In this document: piece by piece, positions 18,845 through 29,400 of the stretch
How positions within the stretch are numbered: the stretch's first letter is position 1
Layout: every line of letters begins with the position of its first letter
Source of the DNA: Pseudomonas sp. PB120
Lineage (GTDB): Bacteria > Pseudomonadota > Gammaproteobacteria > Pseudomonadales > Pseudomonadaceae
NCBI RefSeq assembly: GCF_009761815.1
Contig: NZ_RWIN01000011.1
Coordinates: 1-64,000 of the forward strand
Direction: 5' to 3'
Length of the DNA: 64,000 nucleotides
The notes under the pieces: generated by a model
Seen by the model: only the letters and a program-made list of their open reading frames with translations
Told to the model about the DNA's origin: nothing
Database searches by the model: none
Position numbers and translations under genes: made by a program

Positions 18845-21676
18845 ATGACCGACTATAAAGCCACGCTAAACCTTCCGGACACCGCCTTCCCAATGAAGGC
18901 CGGCCTGCCTCAGCGCGAACCGCAGATTCTGCAGCGCTGGGACAGCATTGGCCTGTACGGAAAGTTGCGCGAGATTGGCAAGGATCGTCCGAAGTTCGTG
19001 CTTCACGACGGTCCTCCGTACGCCAACGGCACGATTCACATCGGTCATGCGTTGAACAAGATTCTCAAGGACATGATCATCCGATCGAAAACCCTGTCGG
19101 GTTTCGACGCGCCTTATGTTCCGGGCTGGGACTGCCACGGTCTGCCGATCGAGCACAAAGTCGAAGTGACCCACGGGAAAAACCTGGGCGCGGACAAGAC
19201 CCGCGAACTGTGCCGTGCCTACGCCACCGAGCAGATCGAAGGCCAGAAATCCGAATTCATCCGTCTGGGCGTATTGGGCGACTTCGCCAACCCGTACAAG
19301 ACCATGGACTTCAAAAACGAGGCCGGTGAAATCCGCGCCTTGGCCGAAATCGTCAAGGGCGGTTTCGTGTTCAAAGGCCTGAAGCCTGTGAACTGGTGCT
19401 TCGACTGCGGTTCGGCCCTGGCTGAAGCGGAAGTCGAGTACGAAAACAAAAAGTCCTCGACCATCGACGTGGCCTTCCCGATTGCCGATGAAGCCAAACT
19501 GGCTGCCGCGTTCGGTCTGCCATCGCTGGCCAAGCCTGCCTCGATCGTGATCTGGACCACCACCCCGTGGACCATCCCGGCCAACCAGGCGTTGAACGTT
19601 CATCCTGAGTTCAACTACGCCCTGGTCGACGTCGGCGACAAACTGCTGGTACTGGCCGAAGAGCTGGTCGAGTCGTGCCTGGCGCGTTACAGCCTGGAAG
19701 GCTCGGTCGTTGCGATCACCACCGGTAAAGAACTGGAGCTGATCAACTTCCGTCACCCGTTCTACGATCGCCTGTCGCCGGTTTACCTGGCCGACTACGT
19801 TGAACTGGGCGCTGGCACCGGCGTGGTTCACTCCGCCCCGGCCTACGGCGTGGACGACTTCGTGACCTGCAAGAAGTACGGCATGGTCAACGACGACATC
19901 CTGAATCCGGTACAAAGCAACGGCGTGTACGCGACTTCGCTGGAATTCTTCGGCGGCCAGTTCATCTGGAAGGCCAACCCGGCCATCGTCGACAAGCTGA
20001 CTGAAGTCGGCGCGCTGCTGCACACCACCATCATCGAACACAGCTACATGCACTGCTGGCGTCACAAGACTCCGCTGATCTACCGCGCCACCGCGCAGTG
20101 GTTCATCGGCATGGACAAAGAACCAGCAACCGGCGACACCCTGCGCAAGCGGGCGATCAAAGCCATCGAAGACACCAAGTTTGTCCCGGCCTGGGGCCAG
20201 GCGCGCCTGCACTCGATGATCGCCAACCGTCCGGACTGGTGCATCTCCCGTCAGCGTAACTGGGGCGTGCCGATCCCGTTCTTCCTGAACAAGGAAAGCG
20301 GCGAGCTGCACCCACGTACCGCCGAGCTGATGGAAGAAGTCGCCAAGCGCGTCGAAGTCGAAGGCATCGAAGCCTGGTTCAAGATGGACGCTGCCGAGTT
20401 GCTCGGTGACGAAGCGCCGCAGTACGACAAGATCAGCGACACCCTGGATGTCTGGTTCGACTCGGGCACCACGCACTGGCACGTCCTGCGCGGTTCGCAC
20501 CCGATGGGCCACGAGACCGGCCCGCGTGCCGACTTGTACCTGGAAGGCTCGGACCAACACCGTGGCTGGTTCCACTCGTCGCTGCTGACCGGTTGCGCCA
20601 TCGATAATCACGCGCCATACCGCGAACTGTTGACCCACGGCTTCACGGTCGACGAGTCCGGTCGCAAGATGTCCAAGTCCTTGGGCAACGTGATCGCGCC
20701 GCAAAAGGTCAACGACACCCTGGGTGCCGACATTATGCGTCTGTGGGTCGCTTCTACCGACTACTCGGGTGAAATGGCGGTGTCCGAGCAGATCCTGCAA
20801 CGCAGTGCGGACGCCTACCGGCGCATCCGTAACACCGCGCGCTTCCTGCTCTCCAACCTTACCGGTTTCAACCCGGCCAACGACATCCTGCCCGCCGAAG
20901 AAATGCTGGCGCTGGACCGTTGGGCCGTGGATCGCACCTTGCTGCTGCAACGCGAGTTGCAAGAGCACTACGGCGAGTACCGCTTCTGGAACGTCTACTC
21001 CAAGATCCACAACTTCTGCGTGCAGGAGCTGGGCGGTTTCTACCTCGACATCATCAAGGACCGTCAGTACACCACTGGCGCCAACAGCAAGGCTCGCCGT
21101 TCGGCGCAAACCGCGCTGTATCACATCTCCGAAGCGCTGGTGCGCTGGATCGCGCCGATCCTCGCCTTCACCGCTGACGAACTGTGGGAATACCTGCCGG
21201 GCGAGCGTAACGAGTCGGTGATGCTCAACACCTGGTACGAAGGCCTGACCGAACTGCCTGAAGGCGTCGAACTGGGCCGCGCGTACTGGGAGCGGATCAT
21301 GGCGGTGAAGGTGGCGGTCAACAAGGAAATGGAAATCCAGCGCGCGGCCAAGGCCGTCGGTGGCAACCTGCAAGCCGAAGTGACGCTGTATGCCGAAGAC
21401 GCGCTGAGCGCTGACCTGGCCCAGCTGAGCAACGAACTGCGCTTCGTGCTGATCACCTCGACCGCCAGCGTGGCGCCTTTTGTTCAGGCACCTGCGGATG
21501 CGGTAGTCACCGAGGTCAGCGGCCTGAAGCTGAAAATCGTCAAGTCGGCCTTCGCCAAGTGCGCCCGTTGCTGGCACTGCCGTGAAGACGTTGGCGTGAA
21601 CCCGGAACATCCGGAAATCTGCGGCCGTTGCGTCGACAACATCAGCGGCGCTGGCGAGGTTCGTCACTATGCCTAA
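18845..21676 (+). CDS. ileS: Isoleucyl-tRNA synthetase
   Basis: A 943-residue class I synthetase. The HIGH motif is at 65-68 (TIHIGHA) and KMSKS at 608-612. The CP1 editing domain lies between them ([11 protein letters not shown]). A C-terminal zinc site is formed by CARCWHC and CGRC. It is of the bacterial, mupirocin-sensitive type judging by length and the presence of the zinc ribbon. It starts directly after the ribF stop and overlaps lspA by 8 bases. Confidence 0.97.
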   Translation: MTDYKATLNLPDTAFPMKAGLPQREPQILQRWDSIGLYGKLREIGKDRPKFVLHDGPPYANGTIHIGHALNKILKDMIIRSKTLSGFDAPYVPGWDCHGLPIEHKVEVTHGKNLGADKTRELCRAYATEQIEGQKSEFIRLGVLGDFANPYKTMDFKNEAGEIRALAEIVKGGFVFKGLKPVNWCFDCGSALAEAEVEYENKKSSTIDVAFPIADEAKLAAAFGLPSLAKPASIVIWTTTPWTIPANQALNVHPEFNYALVDVGDKLLVLAEELVESCLARYSLEGSVVAITTGKELELINFRHPFYDRLSPVYLADYVELGAGTGVVHSAPAYGVDDFVTCKKYGMVNDDILNPVQSNGVYATSLEFFGGQFIWKANPAIVDKLTEVGALLHTTIIEHSYMHCWRHKTPLIYRATAQWFIGMDKEPATGDTLRKRAIKAIEDTKFVPAWGQARLHSMIANRPDWCISRQRNWGVPIPFFLNKESGELHPRTAELMEEVAKRVEVEGIEAWFKMDAAELLGDEAPQYDKISDTLDVWFDSGTTHWHVLRGSHPMGHETGPRADLYLEGSDQHRGWFHSSLLTGCAIDNHAPYRELLTHGFTVDESGRKMSKSLGNVIAPQKVNDTLGADIMRLWVASTDYSGEMAVSEQILQRSADAYRRIRNTARFLLSNLTGFNPANDILPAEEMLALDRWAVDRTLLLQRELQEHYGEYRFWNVYSKIHNFCVQELGGFYLDIIKDRQYTTGANSKARRSAQTALYHISEALVRWIAPILAFTADELWEYLPGERNESVMLNTWYEGLTELPEGVELGRAYWERIMAVKVAVNKEMEIQRAAKAVGGNLQAEVTLYAEDALSADLAQLSNELRFVLITSTASVAPFVQAPADAVVTEVSGLKLKIVKSAFAKCARCWHCREDVGVNPEHPEICGRCVDNISGAGEVRHYA

Positions 21677-22181
21677 TGCCGTAGGCCGTTTCGGACGGCT
21701 GGGCTGGCTTTCATTGAGCTTGCTGGTGCTGGTCATTGACCAGCTCAGCAAGGTCTACTTCGAAGGCACGCTGAACATGTACCAGCAGATCGTGGTGATC
21801 CCCGATTATTTCAGCTGGACCCTGGCCTACAACACCGGCGCGGCGTTCAGCTTCCTGGCCGACAGCTCCGGCTGGCAGCGCTGGTTGTTTGCCGTGATCG
21901 CGGTCGTGGTCAGTGCGGTGCTGGTGGTGTGGCTCAAGCGTCTGGGGCGCAACGAAACCTGGCTGGCGATTGCGCTGGCCCTGGTACTCGGCGGCGCGCT
22001 GGGCAATCTGTATGACCGCATTGCCCTGGGCCATGTGATCGATTTCATCCTGGTGCATTGGCAGAACCGCTGGTACTTCCCGGCGTTCAACTTTGCCGAC
22101 AGTGCAATTACTGTCGGTGCCGTGATGCTTGCACTGGATATGTTCAAAAGTAAGAAGACCGGAGAAGCCGTTCATGACTGA
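21669..22181 (+). CDS. lspA: Lipoprotein signal peptidase (SPase II)
   Basis: A 170-residue inner-membrane aspartyl protease that cleaves prolipoprotein signals. It has four transmembrane segments. The catalytic Asp pair is D125 (GHVIDF) and D144 (NFADSA), with NTGAAFSF and GNLYDR in place. It overlaps ileS at the 5' end and fkpB at the 3' end, so translational coupling is likely. Confidence 0.97.
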   Translation: MPNAVGRFGRLGWLSLSLLVLVIDQLSKVYFEGTLNMYQQIVVIPDYFSWTLAYNTGAAFSFLADSSGWQRWLFAVIAVVVSAVLVVWLKRLGRNETWLAIALALVLGGALGNLYDRIALGHVIDFILVHWQNRWYFPAFNFADSAITVGAVMLALDMFKSKKTGEAVHD

Positions 22182-22626
22182 ACAGGTATTGGCTGAGCAA
22201 CGCATCCGCCAGAACACGGAAGTCACCTTGCACTTTGCACTGCGCCTGGAGAACGGCGACACCGTCGACAGCACCTTCGACAAAGCCCCGGCGACCTTCC
22301 AGGTCGGCGACGGCAACCTGCTACCCGGGTTCGAAGCGGCGCTGTTCGGCTTCAAGGCTGGCGACAAACGTACCCTGACGATTCAGCCGGAAAACGCGTT
22401 TGGCCAACCCAACCCGCAAAACGTACAGATCATCCCGCGCTCGCAGTTCAAGGACATGGAACTGTCGCCTGGCTTGCTGGTGATCTTCAACGATGCGGCG
22501 AATACTGAGCTGCCGGGCGTGGTGAAAGAGTTCGATGACGAGCAAGTGACCATCGACTTCAACCACCCGCTGGCCGGCAAGACATTGACCTTTGACGTCG
22601 AGATCATCAACGTCAAATCGCTGTAA
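22174..22626 (+). CDS. fkpB: FKBP-type peptidyl-prolyl isomerase FkpB (SlpA-like)
   Basis: A 150-residue SlyD/SlpA-type FKBP with an inserted-in-flap domain. Characteristic parts are LRLENGDTVDSTFDKAPATF, GNLLPGFEAALFGFKAGDKR and DFNHPLAGKTLTFDVEI. There is no His-rich tail, which argues against SlyD. The start at 22174 is set by GGAG upstream and by the usual N-terminus. It overlaps lspA by 8 bases, in the widespread lspA-fkpB-ispH order. Confidence 0.94.
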   Translation: MTEQVLAEQRIRQNTEVTLHFALRLENGDTVDSTFDKAPATFQVGDGNLLPGFEAALFGFKAGDKRTLTIQPENAFGQPNPQNVQIIPRSQFKDMELSPGLLVIFNDAANTELPGVVKEFDDEQVTIDFNHPLAGKTLTFDVEIINVKSL

Positions 22627-22643
22627 CAGTTCCACCGGCTTTC

Positions 22644-22743
22644 TGTAGGAGCGAGCTTGCTCGCGATGGTCGTTAACGATAACGCGTAAACCCTGGAGTC
22701 ATGCGGCGCCTACTCGTTTTTCTCGAGCAAGCTCGCTCCTACA
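22644..22743. repeat. REPIN between fkpB and ispH
   Basis: TGTAGGAGCGAGCTTGCTCG and its mirror CGAGCAAGCTCGCTCCTACA surround a loop with CGTTAACGATAACGCGT and ATGCGGCGC. These loop words recur at 58603-58703. The repeat ends 19 bases before the ispH start codon. Confidence 0.92.
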
Positions 22744-22762
22744 GGACACGACGAGGCACAGC

Positions 22763-23710
22763 ATGCAAATCAAACTCGCCAACCCCCGTGGCTTTTGCGC
22801 CGGTGTGGACCGGGCGATCGAAATCGTCAACCGCGCCCTGGAAGTCTTCGGGCCGCCGATCTATGTGCGCCACGAAGTGGTACACAACAAGTTCGTCGTC
22901 GAAGACCTGCGTGCGCGTGGGGCGATATTCGTCGAAGAACTGGATCAGGTGCCAGATGACGTCATCGTGATCTTCAGCGCTCACGGCGTTTCCCAGGCGG
23001 TGCGCACCGAAGCGGCTGGCCGCGGCTTGAAAGTGTTCGACGCGACCTGCCCGCTGGTGACCAAGGTGCACATCGAAGTCGCGCGTTACAGCCGTGACGG
23101 ACGTGAGTGCATCCTCATCGGCCACGCCGGTCACCCGGAAGTCGAAGGCACCATGGGCCAGTACGATGGCAGCAATGGTGGCGCCATCTACCTGGTCGAG
23201 GACGAGAAAGACGTCGCCGCGTTGCAGGTCAACAACCCTGAAAAACTGGCGTTCGTGACCCAGACCACCCTTTCCATGGACGATACCAGTCGCGTCATCG
23301 ACGCCCTGCGTGCGCGCTTCCCGGCCATCGGTGGCCCACGCAAGGACGACATTTGCTACGCGACGCAAAACCGTCAGGACGCGGTCAAGCAACTGGCCGA
23401 TGAATGCGATGTGGTGTTGGTGGTCGGCAGCCCGAACAGCTCCAACTCCAACCGTCTGCGTGAACTGGCTGAACGCATGGCCACTCCGGCCTACCTGATC
23501 GACGGTGCCGAAGACCTGCAAAAGAGCTGGTTCGACGGTGTCGAGCGCATCGGTATCACCGCAGGTGCCTCGGCACCGGAAGTGCTGGTGCGCGGCGTGA
23601 TCCAGCAACTCCAGGCCTGGGGCGCTACCGGTGCCGACGAGTTGGCCGGGCGCGAAGAAAACATCACCTTCTCCATGCCTAAAGAGCTACGCGTCCGTTC
23701 GCTGCTCTGA
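22763..23710 (+). CDS. ispH: 4-hydroxy-3-methylbut-2-enyl diphosphate reductase
   Basis: A 315-residue iron-sulfur enzyme for the last step of the MEP isoprenoid pathway, making IPP and DMAPP. The three cluster cysteines are present: C12 (FCAGVDRA), C96 (DATCPLVTK) and C198 ([10 protein letters not shown]). It lies downstream of fkpB but is separated by a REPIN. Its 3' end overlaps the convergent fimT-like gene by 24 bases. Confidence 0.97.
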   Translation: MQIKLANPRGFCAGVDRAIEIVNRALEVFGPPIYVRHEVVHNKFVVEDLRARGAIFVEELDQVPDDVIVIFSAHGVSQAVRTEAAGRGLKVFDATCPLVTKVHIEVARYSRDGRECILIGHAGHPEVEGTMGQYDGSNGGAIYLVEDEKDVAALQVNNPEKLAFVTQTTLSMDDTSRVIDALRARFPAIGGPRKDDICYATQNRQDAVKQLADECDVVLVVGSPNSSNSNRLRELAERMATPAYLIDGAEDLQKSWFDGVERIGITAGASAPEVLVRGVIQQLQAWGATGADELAGREENITFSMPKELRVRSLL

Positions 23711-24235
23711 GTGTCTGCCTCCCTCGCATAACGCCTGCGTAGCCTTGGTGCTGCGCAGGCTGACGCGACCGCTGGGGGCGAGAACCACTTGCAGTACGCT
23801 CAGCGAATTGCGTGCGTCGCAAAAGTGTATTGTCCCTGCCCGAAAGGCTCCTGAGCCTAATAACGGTTCGCCCAGTCCGCTGAATCTTATGATTGTCCTC
23901 ACCGGTCGATTGCCAACGATCGGCACGGGCGTCTGCGCGCTGCGCTCGAGCAGCAACGGGTTGTCGCTGTCTTCAGGGCCCTTGCCGCTGACGTCCACAA
24001 TAATCCGCCAGCCTTGGCTCCAATCGCCGTTGATGCTGTACATCGCAACGGTCTGATTACGCGCGATCGCTTCGCTTCTGGCGCTGCGTATACCGCCGAC
24101 CAGAGACCTCGCCGCCTCTTCGCGATGGTTCGATTGTGTCAGTGCCGCAAACGCCGGACTGACCAGCAGCAGAACAATCCCGGCAATTGTCAGTCCCATG
24201 AGCAGTTCGATCAGGCTGAAGCCTCGTTGATGCAT
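23687..24235 (-). CDS. fimT: FimT/GspH-type minor pseudopilin
   Basis: A 182-residue type IV prepilin-like protein. The prepilin signal is MHQRG, cut before [19 protein letters not shown], with Glu at mature position 5. The C-terminal GspH domain carries a CDARNS...ALCEGG cysteine pair. The start at 24235 is fixed by the short prepilin leader and the AGGAAAAA upstream; the longer in-frame version is implausible. It is opposite in direction to fimU, unlike the P. aeruginosa fimT-fimU order I recall. It may contribute to pilus priming or DNA uptake. Confidence 0.85.
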   Translation of the reverse strand: MHQRGFSLIELLMGLTIAGIVLLLVSPAFAALTQSNHREEAARSLVGGIRSARSEAIARNQTVAMYSINGDWSQGWRIIVDVSGKGPEDSDNPLLLERSAQTPVPIVGNRPVRTIIRFSGLGEPLLGSGAFRAGTIHFCDARNSLSVLQVVLAPSGRVSLRSTKATQALCEGGRHSEQRTDA

Positions 24236-24297
24236 GCATTTTTCCTCCGTGAATGTGCAGCGGCTCGCGCAATCCGTGCGGGTGCCATGGCAAAACA

Positions 24298-24306
24298 AAC
24301 GAACGC
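24298..24306 (-). promoter_or_regulatory. Possible AlgR-type site upstream of fimU
   Basis: The minus strand reads GCGTTCGTT, 7 of 9 bases of the AlgR consensus CCGTTCGTC. It lies 62 bases before fimU, in the 132-base gap between fimT and fimU. AlgR controls the equivalent operon in P. aeruginosa (known). The match alone is weak. Confidence 0.25.
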
Positions 24307-24367
24307 CAGCGGGTCGAATGTTCTAGCGTGTAGATGCAGGTATAGCCGACGGCTAGGGAGGGCACCG

Positions 24368-24841
24368 ATGGATCATCGTACAAAAGGTTTCACGCTGATC
24401 GAGTTGCTGGTCACGCTCGCGGTCTTTTTGATCCTGATCACCCTGGCCGTTCCAGCGTTCACTCGTTCGGTCCAAAGCACCAAGGCCGACACCGAGATCG
24501 GCGACCTGCAACGAGGGTTGAATTTCGCCCGGCTGGAAGCCATCGATCGCGGGATTACCACACGGCTACGTCCCACGGCGGGCGGCAGCGTCTGGACCGG
24601 GGAGCTGACGGTCTACGACAGTACTGGCACTCCGGCCAATGTATTGCGGGTTGTTCCAGCGATGAGCAGCGGCGCCACTCTGACGCTACCCTCAGGAGTG
24701 ACCGCCATTGATTTCAACAATCTCGGCGGATTGGCGGCACCGTCCACGGTGGTGTCGATCAATTATGCATTGGGGGCGCAAAGCAGAACGCTGAATGTGT
24801 GTCTGAACGGACGAATCGTATTGGGTGGAAATTGCGGATGA
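24368..24841 (+). CDS. fimU: Minor pilin FimU (GspH family)
   Basis: A 157-residue type IV minor pilin. The prepilin leader MDHRTKG is cut before FTLIELLVTLAVFLILI, and Glu5 is present. A C-terminal cysteine pair (NVCLNGR...GGNCG) closes the disulphide loop. It is the first gene of the minor pilin operon and has AGGGAGGG as RBS. It helps form the initiation and tip complex of the pilus in the inner membrane. It overlaps pilV by ATGA. Confidence 0.92.
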   Translation: MDHRTKGFTLIELLVTLAVFLILITLAVPAFTRSVQSTKADTEIGDLQRGLNFARLEAIDRGITTRLRPTAGGSVWTGELTVYDSTGTPANVLRVVPAMSSGATLTLPSGVTAIDFNNLGGLAAPSTVVSINYALGAQSRTLNVCLNGRIVLGGNCG

Positions 24842-25287
24842 GGGAACGGAGCAAGTGTGCACAGGAGGGCATGACGCTGATCGAAGTCCTGGTGGCGTTG
24901 GTGATACTGAGTGTCGGGCTATTGGGGGCGGCGGCGATTCAGCTCAACGCGCTGAAGTACACGGACAGCTCGCGGATGACCAGCCAGGCGAGTTTTATCG
25001 CCTACGACATGATGGACCGCATACGCGCCAACTCCGGCGCTGATTACACCATTACACCACCAACCTCGGGCAATCTGAGCGTCGCCCGGGATCAGGACCT
25101 CTACGACTTCAGCTCCAACATCGTCAATTTCCTCGGTACCACCGCGACGGGCAGCGTGACCCTCAATCAGCGGGTGTACACCATCACCATTACCTGGGAC
25201 GACTCGCGGGCGGCCAACATCGCCAATACCCGCCGCAGCTTCGTGCTGACCAGCCGTGCCACCGTCGACCCGGTATCGACACCGTGA
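24838..25287 (+). CDS. pilV: Minor pilin PilV
   Basis: A 149-residue minor pilin. The leader MRERSKCAQEG is cut before MTLIEVLVALVILSVGLLG (Met at +1, Glu at +5, as in PilV/GspI). It is short and ends without the C-terminal disulphide loop of major pilins. The start at 24838 overlaps the fimU stop; the next gene starts at a GTG overlapping its own stop. Confidence 0.9.
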   Translation: MRERSKCAQEGMTLIEVLVALVILSVGLLGAAAIQLNALKYTDSSRMTSQASFIAYDMMDRIRANSGADYTITPPTSGNLSVARDQDLYDFSSNIVNFLGTTATGSVTLNQRVYTITITWDDSRAANIANTRRSFVLTSRATVDPVSTP

Positions 25288-25997
25288 ACCGGCCTAGCAG
25301 AGGTTTCGGCCTGATCGAAATGCTGATCGCCCTGGCACTGAGCCTGATCGTGGTGCTCGGCGTGGCGCAGATTTTCATCGCGGCCAAAAACACCTACGTC
25401 AGCCAGAACGCCTCGGCCGGCATGCAGGAAGATGCGCGTTTTGCGCTGAGCAAGCTCATTCAGGAAATCCGCATGGTGGGAATGTTCGGCTGCCTGGGGA
25501 CGATCACCGACGCCAGCGCGGGCGCGAGTTTCAGTGCCAGCCAGATCGCACCGATCACTTGGGATAACGCCAACCTCAAACTGACCCTGGTCACCGCCGA
25601 TGTGGGTGGGAGTGGCGGCACGCCGACCTGGACAGTGGTCTCCGATTGCCGAAACACGGCGGCGGCTTACTCCAATCAGCAGACGCCCGCGACGGGACAG
25701 CTGGCATTTCCGATTCGGCGCCTGATCTACAGCCTCAAGAACGGTCAGCTGACGATGGGCAGCGGCGTCGGGACGCCGGCTCAGGCGGTACTGGTCGACA
25801 ACGTCAGTGCCTTCAACGTGAGCTTCGGCCTCGCCGCTTCGGCCACCGATACCGCCGCGTCCAGCTACAGCACCAACCCATCGGACCCGGCACGAATCCG
25901 CAGCGTGCGCCTGACGTTGACGCTCACTGACCCGAACAAACGGGTGCGCGATCAAACCTTCAACGTGGTTGCCGCTTTGCGCAACCGCCTGCCATGA
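25284..25997 (+). CDS. pilW: Minor pilin PilW
   Basis: A 237-residue minor pilin of the PilW/GspJ type. The leader MNRPSRG is followed by FGLIEMLIALALSLIVVLG, and the conserved region GMQEDARFALSKLIQEIRMVGMFGC comes after. The GTG start overlaps the pilV stop by 4 bases, implying coupled translation. Confidence 0.9.
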   Translation: MNRPSRGFGLIEMLIALALSLIVVLGVAQIFIAAKNTYVSQNASAGMQEDARFALSKLIQEIRMVGMFGCLGTITDASAGASFSASQIAPITWDNANLKLTLVTADVGGSGGTPTWTVVSDCRNTAAAYSNQQTPATGQLAFPIRRLIYSLKNGQLTMGSGVGTPAQAVLVDNVSAFNVSFGLAASATDTAASSYSTNPSDPARIRSVRLTLTLTDPNKRVRDQTFNVVAALRNRLP

Positions 25998-26008
25998 GGA
26001 GAGGGTCG

Positions 26009-26491
26009 ATGAGGTTCTCGCCCATTACCGCAAACGCCCAGCGCGGCATGGCGCTGTTGGTCAGTCTGGTGTTCCTGTTATTGCTGACATTGATCGGTCT
26101 TTCATCGATGCAGAACGCGACCCTGCAGGAAAAAATGGCCAACAGCGTGACCCTGCGCAATCAATCGTTTCAGGCGGCCGAAGCTGCGCTGCGCATCGGA
26201 GAAAGCGCGGTGCAACTGGACACCTTCGCGCTGTCGGTGTGCAGCGGGACCACTCAATGCGCCCCACCGGCCGAGTCATCCTTGATCACCGCAGGCGGGT
26301 TCAATTCCACCTCGGGCGTGACCTGGATTGCGGCTGGCGGTGGTTTTTACGGCGTGCAAAACATCGGTACGACGCTGACCGCCGTGAATGTGCCGAGCAA
26401 CACCTCCGCGACGCTGTATCGGGTGACGGCAGTGGCCATCGTGGGCAACAACGTCCGCAGTGTCGTGGAGAGTATTTATGCGAAGTACTGA
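26009..26491 (+). CDS. pilX: Minor pilin PilX
   Basis: A 160-residue PilX-type minor pilin. The leader ends QRG and is cut before MALLVSLVFLLLLTLIGL. Mature position 5 is Val rather than Glu, which is the usual pattern of the PilX N-terminal family, the counterpart of GspK. I prefer the ATG at 26009 over the one at 25994 because GAGGAGAG lies just upstream; the alternative adds five residues (MRRGS). It overlaps pilY1 by 14 bases. Confidence 0.88.
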   Translation: MRFSPITANAQRGMALLVSLVFLLLLTLIGLSSMQNATLQEKMANSVTLRNQSFQAAEAALRIGESAVQLDTFALSVCSGTTQCAPPAESSLITAGGFNSTSGVTWIAAGGGFYGVQNIGTTLTAVNVPSNTSATLYRVTAVAIVGNNVRSVVESIYAKY

Positions 26492-29400
26492 GAAGCGCGC
26501 CGGGTTTTGGCAGTTGTTGTGTGGCGTGCTGCTGGGGCTTTATCTCTCGGCGCCGGCCTATGCCTTCACCCCTTCGGATTCGCCTTTGTTGAGCGCGGCA
26601 GCGGTTGCGCCAAACGTCATGCTGATGATTGATGACTCGGGGAGCATGAACAGCATCATCTGGGCGACGGGCTTCGATCCGACCATTACCAATCGCCCGC
26701 AGGTGACGATCTGCAGTTCAGACTTCTCCTGTCTGGGCGGTCAAAACCTCGACATGACCGATACCAATGTCTTTCTGTCGAGCCTGAATCGCGGTGGTTG
26801 TGCATCGGGTTACTACGGGTTTTACGCCGGTTTTCTGGGGCTCAATTCCTTTTGCCTGAAACTGCCCGATCCAGTGGGTAACCAGAACACGCGTTACTCG
26901 GCGAACTACCTGTCTTACCTGAGCAATCTGGCCAACTACTCGACCAAGGATTTCACTACTGGCGCGATCCCCACGGATTACCGGATGAACGTCGCGCGCA
27001 AGGTGTCCACCGATCTGGTCGCCAGCAACCGCGCATTGCGCATTGGCCTGGCAACGTTCAATCCGGCCACCAGCAACAACCCCGGCAATGGCGGCTACAT
27101 CGCTCGCGCTATCAGCGATCTGTCGGACCAGACCAACTACAATGCACTGATCGCCTCGATCAATGGCCTGAGTGCGGTCGCCAACACGCCACTGGCGGAA
27201 ACCTATTACGAAGTAACACGGTACTTGCGTGGCATGGCGCCGTACTACAACTCGACGCCCGCTACCTACACCAGTCCGATCCAGTACCGCTGCCAGAAAA
27301 ACTACGGTGTGGTCATCACCGACGGCCTGCCGACCTACGACCGAACCTTCCCGACCAACGACCCCTTGGGCGGTACCCGGCTTCCCAACTGGGATGGGGT
27401 GAACAATGACGGCCCGAACCTCAATGGCGATGACGAGGGGGACACCCTTTATCTGGATGACATCGCCAAGTTCGCCTTCGATATCGACATGCGCAGTACC
27501 GGTGTCGACCTCGCGAACAAGAGCTGGAACGCGGCAGATTTTCCGAAACAGAACATGAACACCTACACCGTGGGGTTCACCACCGCCAACCAGATGTTGT
27601 CGGACGCGGCCAGTTACGGGCAGGGCAAGTACTATCAGGCGACGGACAGTGCCGGTCTCAACACCGCATTGTCATCAGCCTTGAGCGACATCACGTCCAA
27701 GGCCGGGTCAGGCGGGAGTGGCACCACCAGCAGCGCGGTCGTGGGCGTCGGTTCTTCTTACTATCAGACCAGTTACGACCCCAAGGACTGGCGGGGCACG
27801 ATCAAGTCCTTCGGGTTCACCTCCACGGGGGCGGTCAATACCGCGTCGGTGCAGTGGACCACCGACACCGCCATCGTCCCTGGCGCAACAGCGCCGATTT
27901 ACCAGTCCTGGAACACTGCCAACAATGTTCCTGTCACGCTGAACTACATCAATTTCGCCACGGCGCAGCAGACGGCGCTGAGTCAGGGCCTTCCAACCGG
28001 CATCACCGGCACCGATCTGGTGGAGTGGAGCAAGGGCACCAACAAAGCAGGGCTGAAGGTACGCAGCGTGCTGCTGGGCGACATCATCAACTCACCGTTG
28101 GTGCTGGCTTCGCCGACAGACAAAACCGCGTCCGATCTGGTGAGCGACACCAGCTACAGCACCTATTTGACCACCAAAAAAGCCACCAACATGAACGCCA
28201 GTCTGGTGGTGAGCGGGAATGACGGGTTCGTCAGCGTCATCAATTCGGGGAACGGAGCGAGACGCTATGCCTACATGCCCTCCAGTGTCCTGCCTTCGCT
28301 GCGTTACATCGCCGATACCGCCTACATCAATGGCGTCAGCCACAAGTTTCTGGTGGACGGTCAGGTCGGGGTGTTCGATGCCCAACTCAACAGTGCCTGG
28401 AAAACCCTCGCGCTGGGCGGGACGGGCGCTGGCGGCAAGACATTTTATGCACTGCAGTTATTCGACGCTTCGGCAGGCAACGTGATCAAGGCGCTGTGGG
28501 AAATCAGCGCGCCGGCCACTCCAAACCCGGCGAACGCTTTCAATGACCTGGGTTATGCCTACGCTCGTCCAGAAGTGGCACGCTTGGCCGATGGGCGCTG
28601 GGCGGCGTTCATCTCCAATGGCTATGGCAGCAACTCCGGCGTCGCGGCGTTGTACGTGGTGGATGTCAACGATGGGTCATTGATCAAGAAAATCGTTATC
28701 GACAGCACCGAGACCACCAATGGCTTGTCCTCGGTTAAGCTCAAGGTCAACTCGCAAAATGTGGTACAGGCGGCCTACGGCGGAGACCTCAAAGGGCGGT
28801 TGTGGAAGTTTGATTTGAGCAGCACGACGACTGACGCCTGGGGCTTGGCGTTTGCTGGCAAACCGCTGTTCACCACGGCCGGTGGCGCCACCCAGCCGAT
28901 CACTGCGCAGCCGTTACTGGCCGATAATTCCCTGGGCGGCAAGGAAGTGTTTTTCGGCACCGGCAAGTTCAACGAAACGGCGGACAAGACCAACAAGGAT
29001 CTTCAGGCGTTCTACGCGGTGTGGGACGCGGACGGTGGCTCCGGGCAGATCACCACGTCCAGTTTGCAGATCCAGTCGGTGACAGGTGTGTTCTCGGGAA
29101 GCGCAGTGCAATTCATCACCACCAGCCAGAACGAGGTGACCTATCCGGCGGAGAAAGGCTGGTATCTGCCATTGGTCTACAACAACGCGCTGACCGGTGA
29201 GCGGGTAATCAACCAGGCGGCGTTGATACTGGGCCGGATCGTATTTACCACCGCCAGTGTCGACACCACAGACCCGTGCGCCAGTTTTGGCACCGGCAAA
29301 CTGGTCGAGCTGGATGCGTTCAGCGGTAAGATGCTCAACTATGCGGTGCTCGACACCAATGGCGATGGTCTGGTCGACGGTAACGATACGATTTCCAGCG

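Noticed and set aside
18866-21751. A very long open frame (over 900 codons) antisense to ileS.
   Set aside because: It is a shadow of the high-GC third codon positions of ileS. The sequence is low in recognisable motifs, and ileS itself is certain.
24014-24367. Upstream extension of fimU.
   Set aside because: It runs antisense to fimT. A prepilin needs a short leader, which the 24368 start provides.
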